Assembly: GCA_038869515.1 (NCBI GenBank)
Contig: JAWCQZ010000008.1
Span: 21,916-85,915, forward strand
DNA: 64,000 nucleotides
Reading direction: 5' to 3'
DNA from: JAWCQZ01 sp038869515 [NCBI: Halobacteria archaeon]
Lineage (GTDB): Archaea; Halobacteriota; Syntropharchaeia; JACQPP01
In this document: positions 54,209 to 62,777 of the stretch, piece after piece
Numbering within the stretch: position 1 is the stretch's first letter
How the letters are laid out: the number at the start of each line of letters is the position of its first letter
Notes under the pieces: generated by a model
Told to the model about the DNA's origin: nothing
Database searches by the model: none
What the model saw: the letters and a program-made list of their open reading frames with translations, nothing else
Position numbers and translations under genes: made by a program

Positions 54209-54309
54209 GGCGAGGGAGGCAGGGAGCCCCATTTCAACCTTGCCCTTCGCGCGGGAAGCCTCGCGACGAGAGCGAAAGAGGTATTGTCGGGTCCGCCCCA
54301 AATCCAGGG

Positions 54310-55431
54310 ATGCCGACCCGGGTGCTCATTCTCTCCATCGACCGCGACGACGACCTCGGGGTCAAGACCTCCATCCGCTCCCCCGTCATGGGCCGCGAGG
54401 CGGTCCTCGACGCCGCGACCCGGCTCGCCCTCGCCGACCCGACCGAGTCGGACGCGAACGCCCTCTTCGGGGCCGTCAAATTGTTCGATGAACTCCGGGC
54501 GAAGGGGGAGGAGGCGGAGGTGGCCGCCGTCTCGGGCCACCCCAACGTGGGGCTCCAGTCCGACCGGACCGTCGCGGCCCAACTGGACGAGGTGGTCCAG
54601 AAGACCGGCGCCCGGAATGTCATCGTGGTCTCCGACGGCGCGGACGACGAGTTCGTCCTGCCCCTCGTCCAGTCCCGCCTGAAGGTGGAGGCGATGCACC
54701 GGGTGGTCGTCGCCCAGAACGTCGCCCTGAAGGGGTTCTACTACCAGATGCAGAAGGCCCTCGACAGCCCCCGGTTCGGCCGGAAGGTCCTGCTCCCCGC
54801 GGGGGCGATGTTCCTGATGTTCGCCGCCTTCGCCGCGGCGGGGCACGTCGAGCTTGCCTCCACCTCGGTCATCGCCTTCCTCGGGGGCTACCTCGTCCTC
54901 CGGGGTCTCGGCTGGGGAGAAGAACTCGAAGGCGCCGTGAGGAGTCTGGAGAGCTTCTTCTCGCAGGGCGGCGCCTCGTTCCTCTTCTACCTGGCGGCCG
55001 CCGCCGTGGCCGTCCTCGGCGCCCTGGTGGGATACACCGACGTCCAGGACGACTGGCTCCGCCGGGGCTCGACCGTCTACGCTCCGGGGCCCATGCCGAC
55101 CTCCCTGATGTTGATGGCGAAGTTCGGCGAGACGACCGTGCCCTGGCTCGGCATCGCCGCCAGCCTCGTCCTCATGGGCCGCATCCTCGGCCTGGTGCTC
55201 CGCGACCGGAACCCGATGGGGACGGTGGGGGCCGTCTTCTACGCGTGGTCGGTGACCCTCGTCCTCTACGGAATCGCCGGGCTCCTCCTCTCAATGGGGG
55301 GCATCTCCGCCATTACCTTCCCCCTCGCCATGCGGGGCTTCGGCTTCGCCCTGGCGGGCGCGGTCGTCCTGGGCCTGGTCGGAGTCTCCCTCGGTCGGGG
55401 CCGCAAGCACGCCGCCCCGGGGCCGGGCTGA
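54310..55431 (+). CDS. DUF373-family membrane protein
   Basis: 373 residues. The soluble N-terminal domain (1-150) opens RVLILSIDRDDDLGVKTSIRSPVMGREAVLDAATRLALADPTESDANALFGAVKLFDEL and contains VIVVSDGADDEFVLPLVQSR, both DUF373 hallmarks rich in Asp and possibly metal-binding. The C-terminal half has five or six membrane helices (about 158-180, 181-198, 222-243, 270-290, 303-325, 328-350). The family is archaeal and uncharacterised. It has its own position between glyA (divergent) and the nucleotidyltransferase, and no obvious partner. Confidence 0.92.
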   Translation: MPTRVLILSIDRDDDLGVKTSIRSPVMGREAVLDAATRLALADPTESDANALFGAVKLFDELRAKGEEAEVAAVSGHPNVGLQSDRTVAAQLDEVVQKTGARNVIVVSDGADDEFVLPLVQSRLKVEAMHRVVVAQNVALKGFYYQMQKALDSPRFGRKVLLPAGAMFLMFAAFAAAGHVELASTSVIAFLGGYLVLRGLGWGEELEGAVRSLESFFSQGGASFLFYLAAAAVAVLGALVGYTDVQDDWLRRGSTVYAPGPMPTSLMLMAKFGETTVPWLGIAASLVLMGRILGLVLRDRNPMGTVGAVFYAWSVTLVLYGIAGLLLSMGGISAITFPLAMRGFGFALAGAVVLGLVGVSLGRGRKHAAPGPG

Positions 55432-55499
55432 GCGCCCCCCTCATGGCCCCGCGCCACGGGACGTAGACACGTTCATTTCAGGGGCCGCCCTCTCCACCC

Positions 55500-56762
55500 A
55501 TGGAGCCGCCGGTGGTCATCGCCATCGTGGGGGGCGAGGGGACCCGGATGTATCCCCTGACCCTGAGCGAGCCGAAGCCGCTCCTCCCCATCTGCAACTA
55601 CCCGACCCTCATGCGGCTCTTCGAGGTCCTCGCGGTCCAGGGGTGCCGGGAGTTCATTTTCGCCTCGAAGGGCTTCGAGAACACCATCCGCCTGAAGGAG
55701 TCGTTCAAATACGGGGACGGATTCACGGCGCGCCTCGGCCTGAAATCCCCGGCGGTGTTCCACTACCAGCCCAACTACCCCGACCGGGGCTCGGCCGACG
55801 CGGTCCGCTACTGCGCGGAATACTACGATTTGAAGGGGGACATGCTGGTGGTCACCGGCGACGCCATCATGGAGGTGGACGTGGCGGCGCTGGTCGCGGC
55901 CCACCGGAAGTCGGGGGCCCTCATGACCGTCTGCCTCAAAGAGGTGGCGGACGTGGCCACCTACGGGGTCGCTGATTGCGCCCCGGACGGCCGCATCCGG
56001 CGCTTCGTCGAGAAGCCGGCCCGGGACCAGGCCCCGAGCCACCTGGCCAACATGGGGGTCTACGTCCTCTCGCCGCGCATCCGCGAGGTGCTCCGGTCCG
56101 TGGAGCCGGGGCGGGTGGCGGACTTCGGGAAGGACCTCATCCCCCACCTCGCGGAGCGGGGGGAGGCCCTCCACGGCTACGTCCACACGCGGTACTGGAA
56201 CGACGTGGGGACTGCGGCCCGCTTCCTCGAGACCGCCAAGGACATCCTCGCCCAGAAAATCCCATCCATCCGGTTCAAAAACCGCTTCGCCGACGGAGTC
56301 TGGGTCCACTCCACCACGCGCCCCCGCTTCGATCCGGGCCGGGTGGAGCTGGCGCCCCCGGTCCTGGTGGGGGGCGACACCTCCATCGGGCCCGGCGTGC
56401 GCATCGAGAACTCCTGCGTCGGGGACCAGTGCCTCATCGGGGAGGGGAGCTTCATCCGCGGCAGCGTGGTCATGGACCACGTCAACGTCGGCAAGCACTG
56501 CCGGCTGGTGAACTGCATCGTCGGCAAATACGCAACCATCGAGGACTACGCCGTGGTGGACTCCGAGATGTCGGTGGACTTCCACGGGGGGGCGGACGAC
56601 CGGACGCCGGTGGTCGGCGAGGGCGTCCGCATCTTCGCGCGGTCGGTCATCGGGCCGAAGAAGCGGGTGGCGAGAATCCAGGAGAGCCACCGCATCCTGG
56701 CGACGGGGAAGTTCCAGGATTTGGGATACGACCGGGAGAACGTGTATTTCATCGAGAAGTAG
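55500..56762 (+). CDS. Sugar-phosphate nucleotidyltransferase with left-handed beta-helix
   Basis: 420 residues. VVIAIVGGEGTRMYPLTLSEPKPLLPICNYPTLM is the NTP-transferase signature (G-x-G-T-R...P-K). DRGSADAVRYCAEYYDLKGDMLVVTGDAIMEVD holds the metal Asp, and GRIRRFVEKPARDQAPSHLANMGVYVLS the sugar site. From about 275 hexapeptide repeats form a left-handed beta-helix (PPVLVGGDTSIGPGVRIENSCVGDQCLIGEGSFIRGSVV). It resembles mannose-1-phosphate guanylyl- and glucose-1-phosphate thymidylyl-transferases of archaeal glycan synthesis. Exported proteins nearby with many glycosylation sequons would need such activated sugars. Confidence 0.93.
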   Translation: MEPPVVIAIVGGEGTRMYPLTLSEPKPLLPICNYPTLMRLFEVLAVQGCREFIFASKGFENTIRLKESFKYGDGFTARLGLKSPAVFHYQPNYPDRGSADAVRYCAEYYDLKGDMLVVTGDAIMEVDVAALVAAHRKSGALMTVCLKEVADVATYGVADCAPDGRIRRFVEKPARDQAPSHLANMGVYVLSPRIREVLRSVEPGRVADFGKDLIPHLAERGEALHGYVHTRYWNDVGTAARFLETAKDILAQKIPSIRFKNRFADGVWVHSTTRPRFDPGRVELAPPVLVGGDTSIGPGVRIENSCVGDQCLIGEGSFIRGSVVMDHVNVGKHCRLVNCIVGKYATIEDYAVVDSEMSVDFHGGADDRTPVVGEGVRIFARSVIGPKKRVARIQESHRILATGKFQDLGYDRENVYFIEK

Positions 56763-56774
56763 CGTCTTCGACTT

Positions 56775-57131
56775 CTACTCCAACCTGCCCGAAAGGAGGT
56801 TGAATGTCCGGAGGACGCGGTCGTTCCCGGCATCGTAGATGAGCAGCACCGCGTCCCCGGAAGGCGTGTAGAATTCGACCCGGTAGAGCCCGCTAGAGGA
56901 GGTCAAGTTGCCGTAGACCGCCGGCTGCTCCGCCGCCAGTCCCGGCAGGTTCTCGGGAGTGAGGGGGAGGATGTGGGCCCGCGCCTTCGCGTAAGGGGCC
57001 ATGTCGGGGCGGGCGAGGAGCCGCTGGTGGACCTCGACGTCGCCCGGGGAGGCTCCCCAGGGACCCCACAGCAGAAGGGCCACGATGAGCCCGCCGGCGG
57101 CCAAGCCGACCCCAATCGAGACCCGGCGCAT
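56775..57131 (-). CDS. Hypothetical membrane-anchored protein
   Basis: 118 residues. One N-terminal helix (VSIGVGLAAGGLIVALLLWGPW) is followed by an exported domain of about 90 residues: RLLARPDMAPYAKARAHILPLTPENLPGLAAEQPAVYGNLTSSSGLYRVEFYT and a final strand pair SGDAVLLIYDAGNDRVLRTFNLL. It has one N-x-T sequon. No family is recognised. It lies 27 bp after bax1... on the same strand and could be the last gene of the xpb-bax1 transcript. It is convergent with the nucleotidyltransferase. Confidence 0.75.
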   Translation of the reverse strand: MRRVSIGVGLAAGGLIVALLLWGPWGASPGDVEVHQRLLARPDMAPYAKARAHILPLTPENLPGLAAEQPAVYGNLTSSSGLYRVEFYTPSGDAVLLIYDAGNDRVLRTFNLLSGRLE

Positions 57132-57158
57132 CGAATCCCGGTTCCCGGCGGCGCCAGA

Positions 57159-58331
57159 TTACTCTTCCGGGTCCGCGACCGCCACAGCACGCCGGGGGTC
57201 GAGGCCGGACCACCGGACGCGGTAGCCCATCGCCTCGAGGAGCGCCGGAGAGGCGACGACCCCCGCGGCGCTCGCCTGGCGGCAGAGGTCGGCGACGCTC
57301 CCCTTCCGCGGCAGGCGCGCCCGCAGCGCCTCCGCGAAGGAGCGCTTCACCAGCAGGTCGCCCGCGCGGAGGTACTCCGGGGCGCGCGCCTGCAGGGAGC
57401 GGGCGAGGGCTTCGGGCTCGACGCCGCTCCCGGCGGCCAAGGATGCGACCGGGATGACGTCCTCCCCGAGGACCACCCTCGCGGCGACGTCGGAGGGGCG
57501 GACGGGCGGAGGCCCGGGAGCGAGCAGCAGGGGGCGGAGGGAGTCGTCGAGCGCGAGCAGGGCGGGGCGGGGCGCCCCTCGGACCGGCCCCCTCCGGCCG
57601 GAGCGGCCGCTCCGGGGCATGACGATTTCGGAGGACCACGACCAGCGCTCCAGGGACGCGACCTGGTCGAAGAGGCGGGCGAGCCCGTCGGTCCTCTCGG
57701 GGCCCCGGCCCCTCCCGGGGGAGACCTGGACCCGGCCCTGGTCGAACGCGGCCTCCAGGCCGAGGGCACGGGCGCGGGACGCCACCGCCTCGAGGTCGCC
57801 ATCGACCGCGGCCCCCCGGGCCCACTGAAGGAGGGTGTGGATCAGTTCGCGGTTGAACTCCCGGAGCAGGTCGTCGGGCGGGGGCGGGTCGAACCCCCTC
57901 AGCACGGTCTCGGAGTCGAGGTCCGCCCAGAGGGAGGCGTCGAGCGCCTCGGCGGAGGTGCTGAAATCGGAAGCGACGGCGGAGAGCAGCGCCGCGCGCT
58001 TCTCCGCGTCCGCCACCGGCCCCCCCGCGGCGCCGAAGAGGGCCCGGCGAGCCGCCGCGGGCTCCACGGCGCTCTCCACTTCGAACCGGGAGCGGCGCTC
58101 GAGGAGGACGACGAGCGACTTCCGGAACCGCAGCGCGGGGGCGGTCGTTCCGGGGGGCTCCCCGGCGTCGAGGGCGGCCTCCAGTTCCGCCCGCCTCTTG
58201 CCGACCGACTCCCGGAAAACGGAGATGAGCCCCTGAGCCGCTTCGCGGTTGGCGTCGCTCAGCAGCGCGAAACCGGGTTGGACCCGGTCGCCCTGGAATC
58301 GCAGGACCAGGAGTTCCTTCGGGAGTGTCAC
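57159..58331 (-). CDS. bax1: Bax1 (DUF790) nuclease partner of XPB
   Basis: 390 residues. LPKELLVLRFQGDRVQPGFA is the family opening. FEVESAVEPAAARRALFGAAG, LWADLDSETVLRGFDPPPPDDLLREFNRELIHTLLQWA and the C-terminal domain LLVKRSFAEALRARLPRKGS with a Tyr/Trp-rich end (MGYRVRWSGLDP) fit DUF790. Bax1 binds archaeal XPB and is a structure-specific endonuclease that cuts bubble or 3'-flap substrates, replacing XPG in a nucleotide-excision pathway. Its ATG overlaps the xpb stop (4 bp), as is usual for this pair. Confidence 0.93.
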   Translation of the reverse strand: MTLPKELLVLRFQGDRVQPGFALLSDANREAAQGLISVFRESVGKRRAELEAALDAGEPPGTTAPALRFRKSLVVLLERRSRFEVESAVEPAAARRALFGAAGGPVADAEKRAALLSAVASDFSTSAEALDASLWADLDSETVLRGFDPPPPDDLLREFNRELIHTLLQWARGAAVDGDLEAVASRARALGLEAAFDQGRVQVSPGRGRGPERTDGLARLFDQVASLERWSWSSEIVMPRSGRSGRRGPVRGAPRPALLALDDSLRPLLLAPGPPPVRPSDVAARVVLGEDVIPVASLAAGSGVEPEALARSLQARAPEYLRAGDLLVKRSFAEALRARLPRKGSVADLCRQASAAGVVASPALLEAMGYRVRWSGLDPRRAVAVADPEE

Positions 58332-59746
58332 GCCGCCGCCCGCCTCCCGCGCCCCCGGGCCAGTTTCACGCTCACCGGCGTGTGGCGCCGCCGCATCGTG
58401 CCGACCTCGCTGGTCTTCTTCGAAACGATTTCGTAGAGCAGCGCGCGCTTCCCCTCCCGCTTCCGGAGGATGCGCCCCAGCCGCTGCCGGTAGGCGCGGG
58501 TCGAGCCTGTTCCGCTGAGGATGACGCCGACCGAGGCCTCGGGGACGTCAATCCCCTCGTCGAGGACGCGGGAGGTGACGAGCGCCGAGTAGGTCCCGGC
58601 GCGGAAGCCCTCGAGGTTCCGGGCCCGCTCCTCCTTCGGGGTCTTGTGGGTCACGGCCGGGACGAGGAACTCCCGGGAGATGCGGTAGACCAGGTCGTTG
58701 AACTCGGTGAAGATGAGGGTCCGCTCGCCGGGGTGAGCTTGGAGAACTTCGCGCAGGGCAGCCATCTTCGAGGCCGAGTTGAGGGCGATGGTCCGCGCCC
58801 GGTGGCGGGCCAGGAGCGCCGTCCGGGCCCGCGGGTCCCGGCCGCTCCTCATGATGAGGCGCTGGAAGTCCCGGGGGCCCCGAAACTTGATGTTGGCCGC
58901 CCGGACGAAGGAGCGGAAAATCAGGTGGTTCCGGCGGTATTCCGCCTCCTCCCCCGGGGTCAACTGGGTGGTGACGACCCTCACGTCATATTCCGCCAGG
59001 TGGGTCCCGGCGAGGTTAGCGATGGGGACCTCCATCACCTTCGGGCCGACCAGTTTCTCGAGCCGCGCGTGGGCGCCGTCTTCCCGCTCCAGGGTTGCGG
59101 TGAGGCCGAGGCGGCAGGGGGCCGCCGCCATCTCCGCGATGCGGCCGTAGGCGGGGGCGGCGAGGTGGTGGACCTCGTCGAACAGGAGGAATGGGAAGCG
59201 GTTGCCGAGCGTTTCGGCGTTGATCGCCGCGCTGTCGTAGGTGGCGACGGTGACGGCTCGAATGTCCTTCCTCTCTCCGGTGAAGGCCCCGGCCTCCACG
59301 CCGAGGACCTTCCGGATTTCGTCCCGCCACTGCTCGACGAGGTCGAGGGTCGGGACGCAGACGAGGACCGGCACGCGCAGGTCGGCCACGGCCTGGAGCC
59401 CCACGAAGGTCTTGCCCGAGCCGGTGGGGAGGACGACGATGCCCCGGCGGCCAGCCCTGGCCCACGACTCCAAGGCCTTCGACTGGTAGTCCCGGAGGGG
59501 CAGGGAGACCGGGGAGATGGAGCCGGGGACATCCTCCCAGACCGCGTCGTCAAAGTCCGCCTCCTCGCAGCGCAGGGCGGCGACGACCCGGGAGTAGGCG
59601 AAGGCGGGGACGCGGTAGGCCCGGAGGGCGGGGTCCCAGTCGGAGCCGGGGGGGCGGAAGGTCCCGCGGACCAGCAGGTGGCCCCGGTCGTAAGAGAGGG
59701 CCGTCTTCTGCACGGCTCGCAGAGGAGCCGCGGCGCTCCTATCCAT
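58328..59746 (-). CDS. xpb: XPB-type DNA helicase
   Basis: 472 residues, SF2 helicase. A damage-recognition domain (about 1-80) precedes LRDYQSKALESWARAGRRGIVVLPTGSGKTFVGLQA (Q motif and Walker A), LLFDEVHHLAA (DEVHH box), LGLTATLEREDGAHARLEKLVGP (motif III plus the XPB RED motif), a thumb region, and VTSRVLDEGIDVPEASVGVILSGTGSTRAYRQRLGRILR (motifs V-VI). It remodels DNA at lesions together with Bax1. The start at 59746 is about 27 bases from the TATA-like AAAACCTAATC (59774-59784, minus strand), so leaderless; earlier in-frame codons would precede the transcript. Confidence 0.96.
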   Translation of the reverse strand: MDRSAAAPLRAVQKTALSYDRGHLLVRGTFRPPGSDWDPALRAYRVPAFAYSRVVAALRCEEADFDDAVWEDVPGSISPVSLPLRDYQSKALESWARAGRRGIVVLPTGSGKTFVGLQAVADLRVPVLVCVPTLDLVEQWRDEIRKVLGVEAGAFTGERKDIRAVTVATYDSAAINAETLGNRFPFLLFDEVHHLAAPAYGRIAEMAAAPCRLGLTATLEREDGAHARLEKLVGPKVMEVPIANLAGTHLAEYDVRVVTTQLTPGEEAEYRRNHLIFRSFVRAANIKFRGPRDFQRLIMRSGRDPRARTALLARHRARTIALNSASKMAALREVLQAHPGERTLIFTEFNDLVYRISREFLVPAVTHKTPKEERARNLEGFRAGTYSALVTSRVLDEGIDVPEASVGVILSGTGSTRAYRQRLGRILRKREGKRALLYEIVSKKTSEVGTMRRRHTPVSVKLARGRGRRAAA

Positions 59747-59860
59747 CCCGCTCGCGTGTTCAACCCGCGAGGTGATTAGGTTTTCCGTTGTCGAAATCGC
59801 CATCCCGGGAGCCATCGAGGGGGTTGCGGGGCGGTGGGTGATGGGGGTGGGCCGAGAGGG

Positions 59861-59992
59861 GGGTGAAAGTGACAGAACTCGCGCGAGCGCAGCGAGCGCG
59901 AGTTCTGCGACGCCCCGGCCCGAAGGCCGGGGCGTCCGCCGGCGGGCCTTTTAAGAATTTTCACGCAGTGAAAATTCTTGTGACTTTCGCCC
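59861..59992. repeat. Compound palindromic element, left copy
   Basis: Ends GGGTGAAAGTGACA (59861-59874) and TGTGACTTTCGCCC (59979-59992) are inverted, 12 of 14 matching. Between them are three perfect hairpins: AGAACTCGCGC/GCGCGAGTTCT (59874-59884 with 59896-59906), GACGCCCCGGCC-CGAA-GGCCGGGGCGTC (59909-59936), and AAGAATTTTCAC-GCA-GTGAAAATTCTT (59953-59979), plus the palindrome CCGCCGGCGG (59936-59945). There is no coding capacity of its own. An inverted relative lies at 63878 onwards. The size, terminal repeats and hairpins resemble a miniature mobile or REP-like element. Confidence 0.75.
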
Positions 59993-60000
59993 CCCGCGGC

Positions 60001-60126
60001 CTGAAGCCGGCGGCCGAGTGGATGCGCGACTACGAGGCCCGCTGGAACTCGGCCCTCGACCGGCTGGACGACTACCTTCAAGAACTGCAGGCCACGGAGG
60101 GGCGCCATGGCGGCGGGAAAGAGTAG
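60001..60126 (+). pseudogene. 3' remnant of an ArsR-family regulator
   Basis: Forty-one codons end an open frame that enters from the palindromic element: LKPAAEWMRDYEARWNSALDRLDDYLQELQ and a charged end. This matches the C-terminal helix (x-W-x-x-x-Y-x-x-x-W-x-x-x-L-D-x-L-x-x-x-L) of ArsR regulators that, in many bacteria, stand directly before AHSA1/SRPBCC genes. The DNA-binding helix-turn-helix part is missing; in its place lies the element at 59861-59992. The frame can be read upstream to an ATG at 59863, but that part only translates the palindromes. Its end overlaps the next gene by 20 bp, the tight link expected of the original pair. Confidence 0.65.
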
Positions 60127-61066
60127 TCAGGCCGACCGGGAAATCGTCATCACCCGCATCCTTCACGCGCCCCGCGAGTTGGTGTGGGAGGCGTGGACCG
60201 ACCCCAAGCACACCGACCGCTGGATGGGCCCGCGCGGGTTCGCGACCCAAACCAAAGAGATGAGCGCCAAACCCGGCGGCGCGTGGCGCTACACCATGCG
60301 CCATACCGAGCACGGGGAGTTCCAGAACAAAATCACCTACCTCGAAGTCGTGAAGCCCGAGCGCCTCGTCTACGACCATGGCGCGGACGACGGCGGCGAG
60401 CCCCACTTCCGCGTGACGGTGACGTTCAAGGACCTCGGGGGCAAGACGGAGCTCCAGATGCGCTCGGTCTTCCCCACGGCCGCCGCGCGCGACAAGGTGG
60501 TGAAGGAGTACAACGCCATCGAGGGCGGGAACCAGACCGTCGATCGGCTGGAGGAGCACCTCGCGAGGAGCGCGATGGAGGAGTTCGCCATCACCCGCAC
60601 CCTCGACGCGTCCCGCGACCTCGTCTGGAAGGCCTTCACCGAGTCCGAGCGCATGGCGAAGTGGTGGGGGCCAAAGGGGTTCGTCGTCCGGGTCAGCAAG
60701 ATGGACCTCCGCCCCGGCGGGACCTACCACTTCTGCCTCAGCGGGCCCAACAACACGGAGATGTGGGGCAGGTTCGTCTTCCGGGAAATCGTGAAGCTGG
60801 AGCGCCTCGTCTACATCAGTTCCTTCTCGGACGAGAAGGGCGGCGTCACCCGGCCCCCGTTCAGCGAGCCCTGGCCGCCGGAGATACTCTCGACCTTCAC
60901 TTTCGAGGAGCGCGGCGGCAAGACAGCGGTCACCATCCGGTCGGTGCCGTTCCGGGCGACGGAGGAGGAGCGCAAGACCTTCGACGCCGGGCGCAAATCC
61001 ATGACGCAGGGGTGGACCGGGACGTTCGAGAAACTTGCCGGATACCTCGCCGAGGCCCGGTCATGA
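60107..61066 (+). CDS. Tandem AHSA1/SRPBCC-domain protein
   Basis: 319 residues made of two START-like AHSA1 domains. The first (about 10-150) starts DREIVITRILHAPRELVWEAWTDPKHTDRWMGPRGF; the second (about 157-316) starts EEFAITRTLDASRDLVWKAFTESERMAKWWGPKGF and ends MTQGWTGTFEKLAGYLAEA. Each has the domain's hydrophobic cavity pattern, used to bind small ligands. In bacteria single AHSA1 proteins usually occupy such loci; here two are fused. It overlaps the ArsR remnant upstream and the VOC gene downstream (ATGA). Codons ending in A or T are more frequent than in the core genes. Confidence 0.9.
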   Translation: MAAGKSSQADREIVITRILHAPRELVWEAWTDPKHTDRWMGPRGFATQTKEMSAKPGGAWRYTMRHTEHGEFQNKITYLEVVKPERLVYDHGADDGGEPHFRVTVTFKDLGGKTELQMRSVFPTAAARDKVVKEYNAIEGGNQTVDRLEEHLARSAMEEFAITRTLDASRDLVWKAFTESERMAKWWGPKGFVVRVSKMDLRPGGTYHFCLSGPNNTEMWGRFVFREIVKLERLVYISSFSDEKGGVTRPPFSEPWPPEILSTFTFEERGGKTAVTIRSVPFRATEEERKTFDAGRKSMTQGWTGTFEKLAGYLAEARS

Positions 61067-61974
61067 TTGGGCAAAAAATCACCCCGCATCTTTGGTTCGA
61101 CAAGGAAGCCAAGGAGGCCGCTGGGTTCTACGCCTCGGCCTTCCCGAACTCGAAAATCACGAGCGCGACGACCCTCCACGGCACGCCGTCCGGCCCGGTG
61201 GACATCGTGTCGTTCGAGTTGTCCGGACAGCCATTCCAGGCCATCAGCGCCGGGCCTCTGTTCAAGTTCAATCCGTCCGTGTCGTTCATCGTGAATTTCG
61301 ACCCGTCGCGGGACAAGAGCGCGCGGGAGAGCATCGACGCGCTGTGGGAGAAACTCTCGCAGGGCGGCACGACGCTCATGCCGCTCCAGAAATACCCGTT
61401 CAGCGAGCGCTACGGCTGGGTGCAGGACCGATACGGGCTTTCCTGGCAACTCATCCTGTCCAACCCCGAGGGCGAGGAGCGGCCCTTCATCGTCCCGTCG
61501 CTGATGTTCGTGGGTGCTGTCTGCGGAAAAGCCGAGGAGGCGGCCAACCTCTACCAGTCTGTGTTCCGGAACTCGAAGCAGGGAACCGTCGTCCGTTACG
61601 CCAAAGGCATGGGGCCGGACAAGGAGGGGACGGTCATGTTTTCCGACTTCATGCTCGAGGGCCAGTGGTTTGCGGCCATGGACAGCGCCCGGGAGCACAC
61701 ATTCGCCTTCAACGAGGCGGTTTCCTTCATGGTCCATTGCGACACGCAGAAGGAGATTGACCACTATTGGGAGAGACTTTCCGCAGTGCCCGGGGCGGAG
61801 CAGTGCGGCTGGCTCAAGGACAAATACGGGCTCTCGTGGCAGGTGGTCCCGGCCGTTCTGGACGAGATGATGCGGAACGGCACCCCGAAGCAAATCGCGC
61901 GCGTGACCGAAGCGTTGCTCAAAATGAAAAAATTCGATGTTGGAGCGCTCAAAGGGGCATACGAAGGGAAATAA
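61063..61974 (+). CDS. Double PhnB-like VOC-superfamily protein
   Basis: 303 residues in two PhnB/3-demethylubiquinone-methyltransferase-like (DUF899-type VOC) domains: KITPHLWFDKEAKEAAGFYASAFPNSKI to about 140, and PSLMFVGAVCGKAEEAANLYQSVFRNSKQ to about 270. Each has the F-D/G-x-x-A-x-E-A-x-x-F/L-Y and Y-G-L-S-W-Q motifs, and both ends keep W...D-x-Y-G-L-S-W-Q. Typical family members have one domain of about 150 residues. Function is unknown (possibly resistance or glyoxalase-like). The start overlaps the AHSA1 stop. It has relatively AT-rich stretches for this genome, e.g. near 61920-61985. Confidence 0.9.
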   Translation: MIGQKITPHLWFDKEAKEAAGFYASAFPNSKITSATTLHGTPSGPVDIVSFELSGQPFQAISAGPLFKFNPSVSFIVNFDPSRDKSARESIDALWEKLSQGGTTLMPLQKYPFSERYGWVQDRYGLSWQLILSNPEGEERPFIVPSLMFVGAVCGKAEEAANLYQSVFRNSKQGTVVRYAKGMGPDKEGTVMFSDFMLEGQWFAAMDSAREHTFAFNEAVSFMVHCDTQKEIDHYWERLSAVPGAEQCGWLKDKYGLSWQVVPAVLDEMMRNGTPKQIARVTEALLKMKKFDVGALKGAYEGK

Positions 61975-61986
61975 ACCGGTCGGCGA

Positions 61987-62625
61987 ATGCCGATGAAAAA
62001 AGCACCCAAAAGCGCGGATGCCCACATGGAAGAGGCTCCTAAAGAAGTGCGCGCCAAGGTCTCCGTGTTCGTGGGCGCGAGCCTCGACGGCTTCATTGCG
62101 CGCAAGAACGGCGACCTCGACTGGCTGGAGGGGCCCGGCGGGAGCCCGGGCGAGGACTACGGCTACCGGGCGTTCGTGTCCCGAATCGACGCCCTGGTCA
62201 TGGGCCGCGGCACGTTTGAGAAAGTCCTCACCTTCAAGGAGTGGCCCTACGGGAAGAAGCCGGTGTTTGTGCTGACGCATCGTCCGCTGGTGATTCCGCC
62301 GAAACTGACCGGAACCGTCGAGGCGATGTCGGGAACCCCGGCCGAAGTGGTCGCGCGGCTCGCCAAGCGCGGGCTTCACCGCCTCTACGTGGACGGCGGC
62401 AAGACCATCCAGGAATTCATCGCGGCCGGCCTCGTGGACGAGTTGATTGCGAGCCGCCTGCCGGTCCTTATCGGAGAGGGGATTCCGCTGTTCGGCCCGG
62501 TGCCGGCGGACATCCGGCTCAAGCACGTGGAGACCCGGACGTTCGCGGGCGGCGTGGTACAGAGTGTATACAAGATTGAAAAGCCACGCGGGGGTGGCCA
62601 CCGGACCCGCGCCCCCAGGAAGTGA
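61987..62625 (+). CDS. RibD/dihydrofolate-reductase-like protein
   Basis: 212 residues with an N-terminal charged arm (1-22). The DHFR/RibD C-terminal fold follows: KVSVFVGASLDGFIARKNGDLDWLEG, FVSRIDALVMGRGTFEKVLTF, KPVFVLTHRPL, then LHRLYVDGGKTIQEFIAAGLVDELIASRLPVLIGEGIPLFGPVP. Motifs for NADPH binding (G-x-x-x-F, D-G-G) are present. Small stand-alone proteins of this type commonly accompany AHSA1, VOC and ArsR genes in bacteria; their substrate is unknown. The gene has a 12 bp gap from the VOC gene. The 150 bp after its end hold nothing I can identify. Confidence 0.9.
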   Translation: MPMKKAPKSADAHMEEAPKEVRAKVSVFVGASLDGFIARKNGDLDWLEGPGGSPGEDYGYRAFVSRIDALVMGRGTFEKVLTFKEWPYGKKPVFVLTHRPLVIPPKLTGTVEAMSGTPAEVVARLAKRGLHRLYVDGGKTIQEFIAAGLVDELIASRLPVLIGEGIPLFGPVPADIRLKHVETRTFAGGVVQSVYKIEKPRGGGHRTRAPRK

Positions 62626-62777
62626 GAGCCGCCCGGGGCCATGCCCCTGCTGTCGCCGCCGCTGCCGACCGTTAAGGCGGATTCCTCGGGATGCCAGACC
62701 GCGTGGCGTGAGCCCGCTCGGAACCGTTTCCCGGGAAGGACTCCTCGACGGCGACCATGATTGGAGAATCCGTGCAA

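Noticed and set aside
59861-60126. An intact 87-residue gene starting inside the palindromic element
   Set aside because: The first 45 codons only translate the inverted repeats; family-like sequence is confined to the C-terminal ArsR-type helix.
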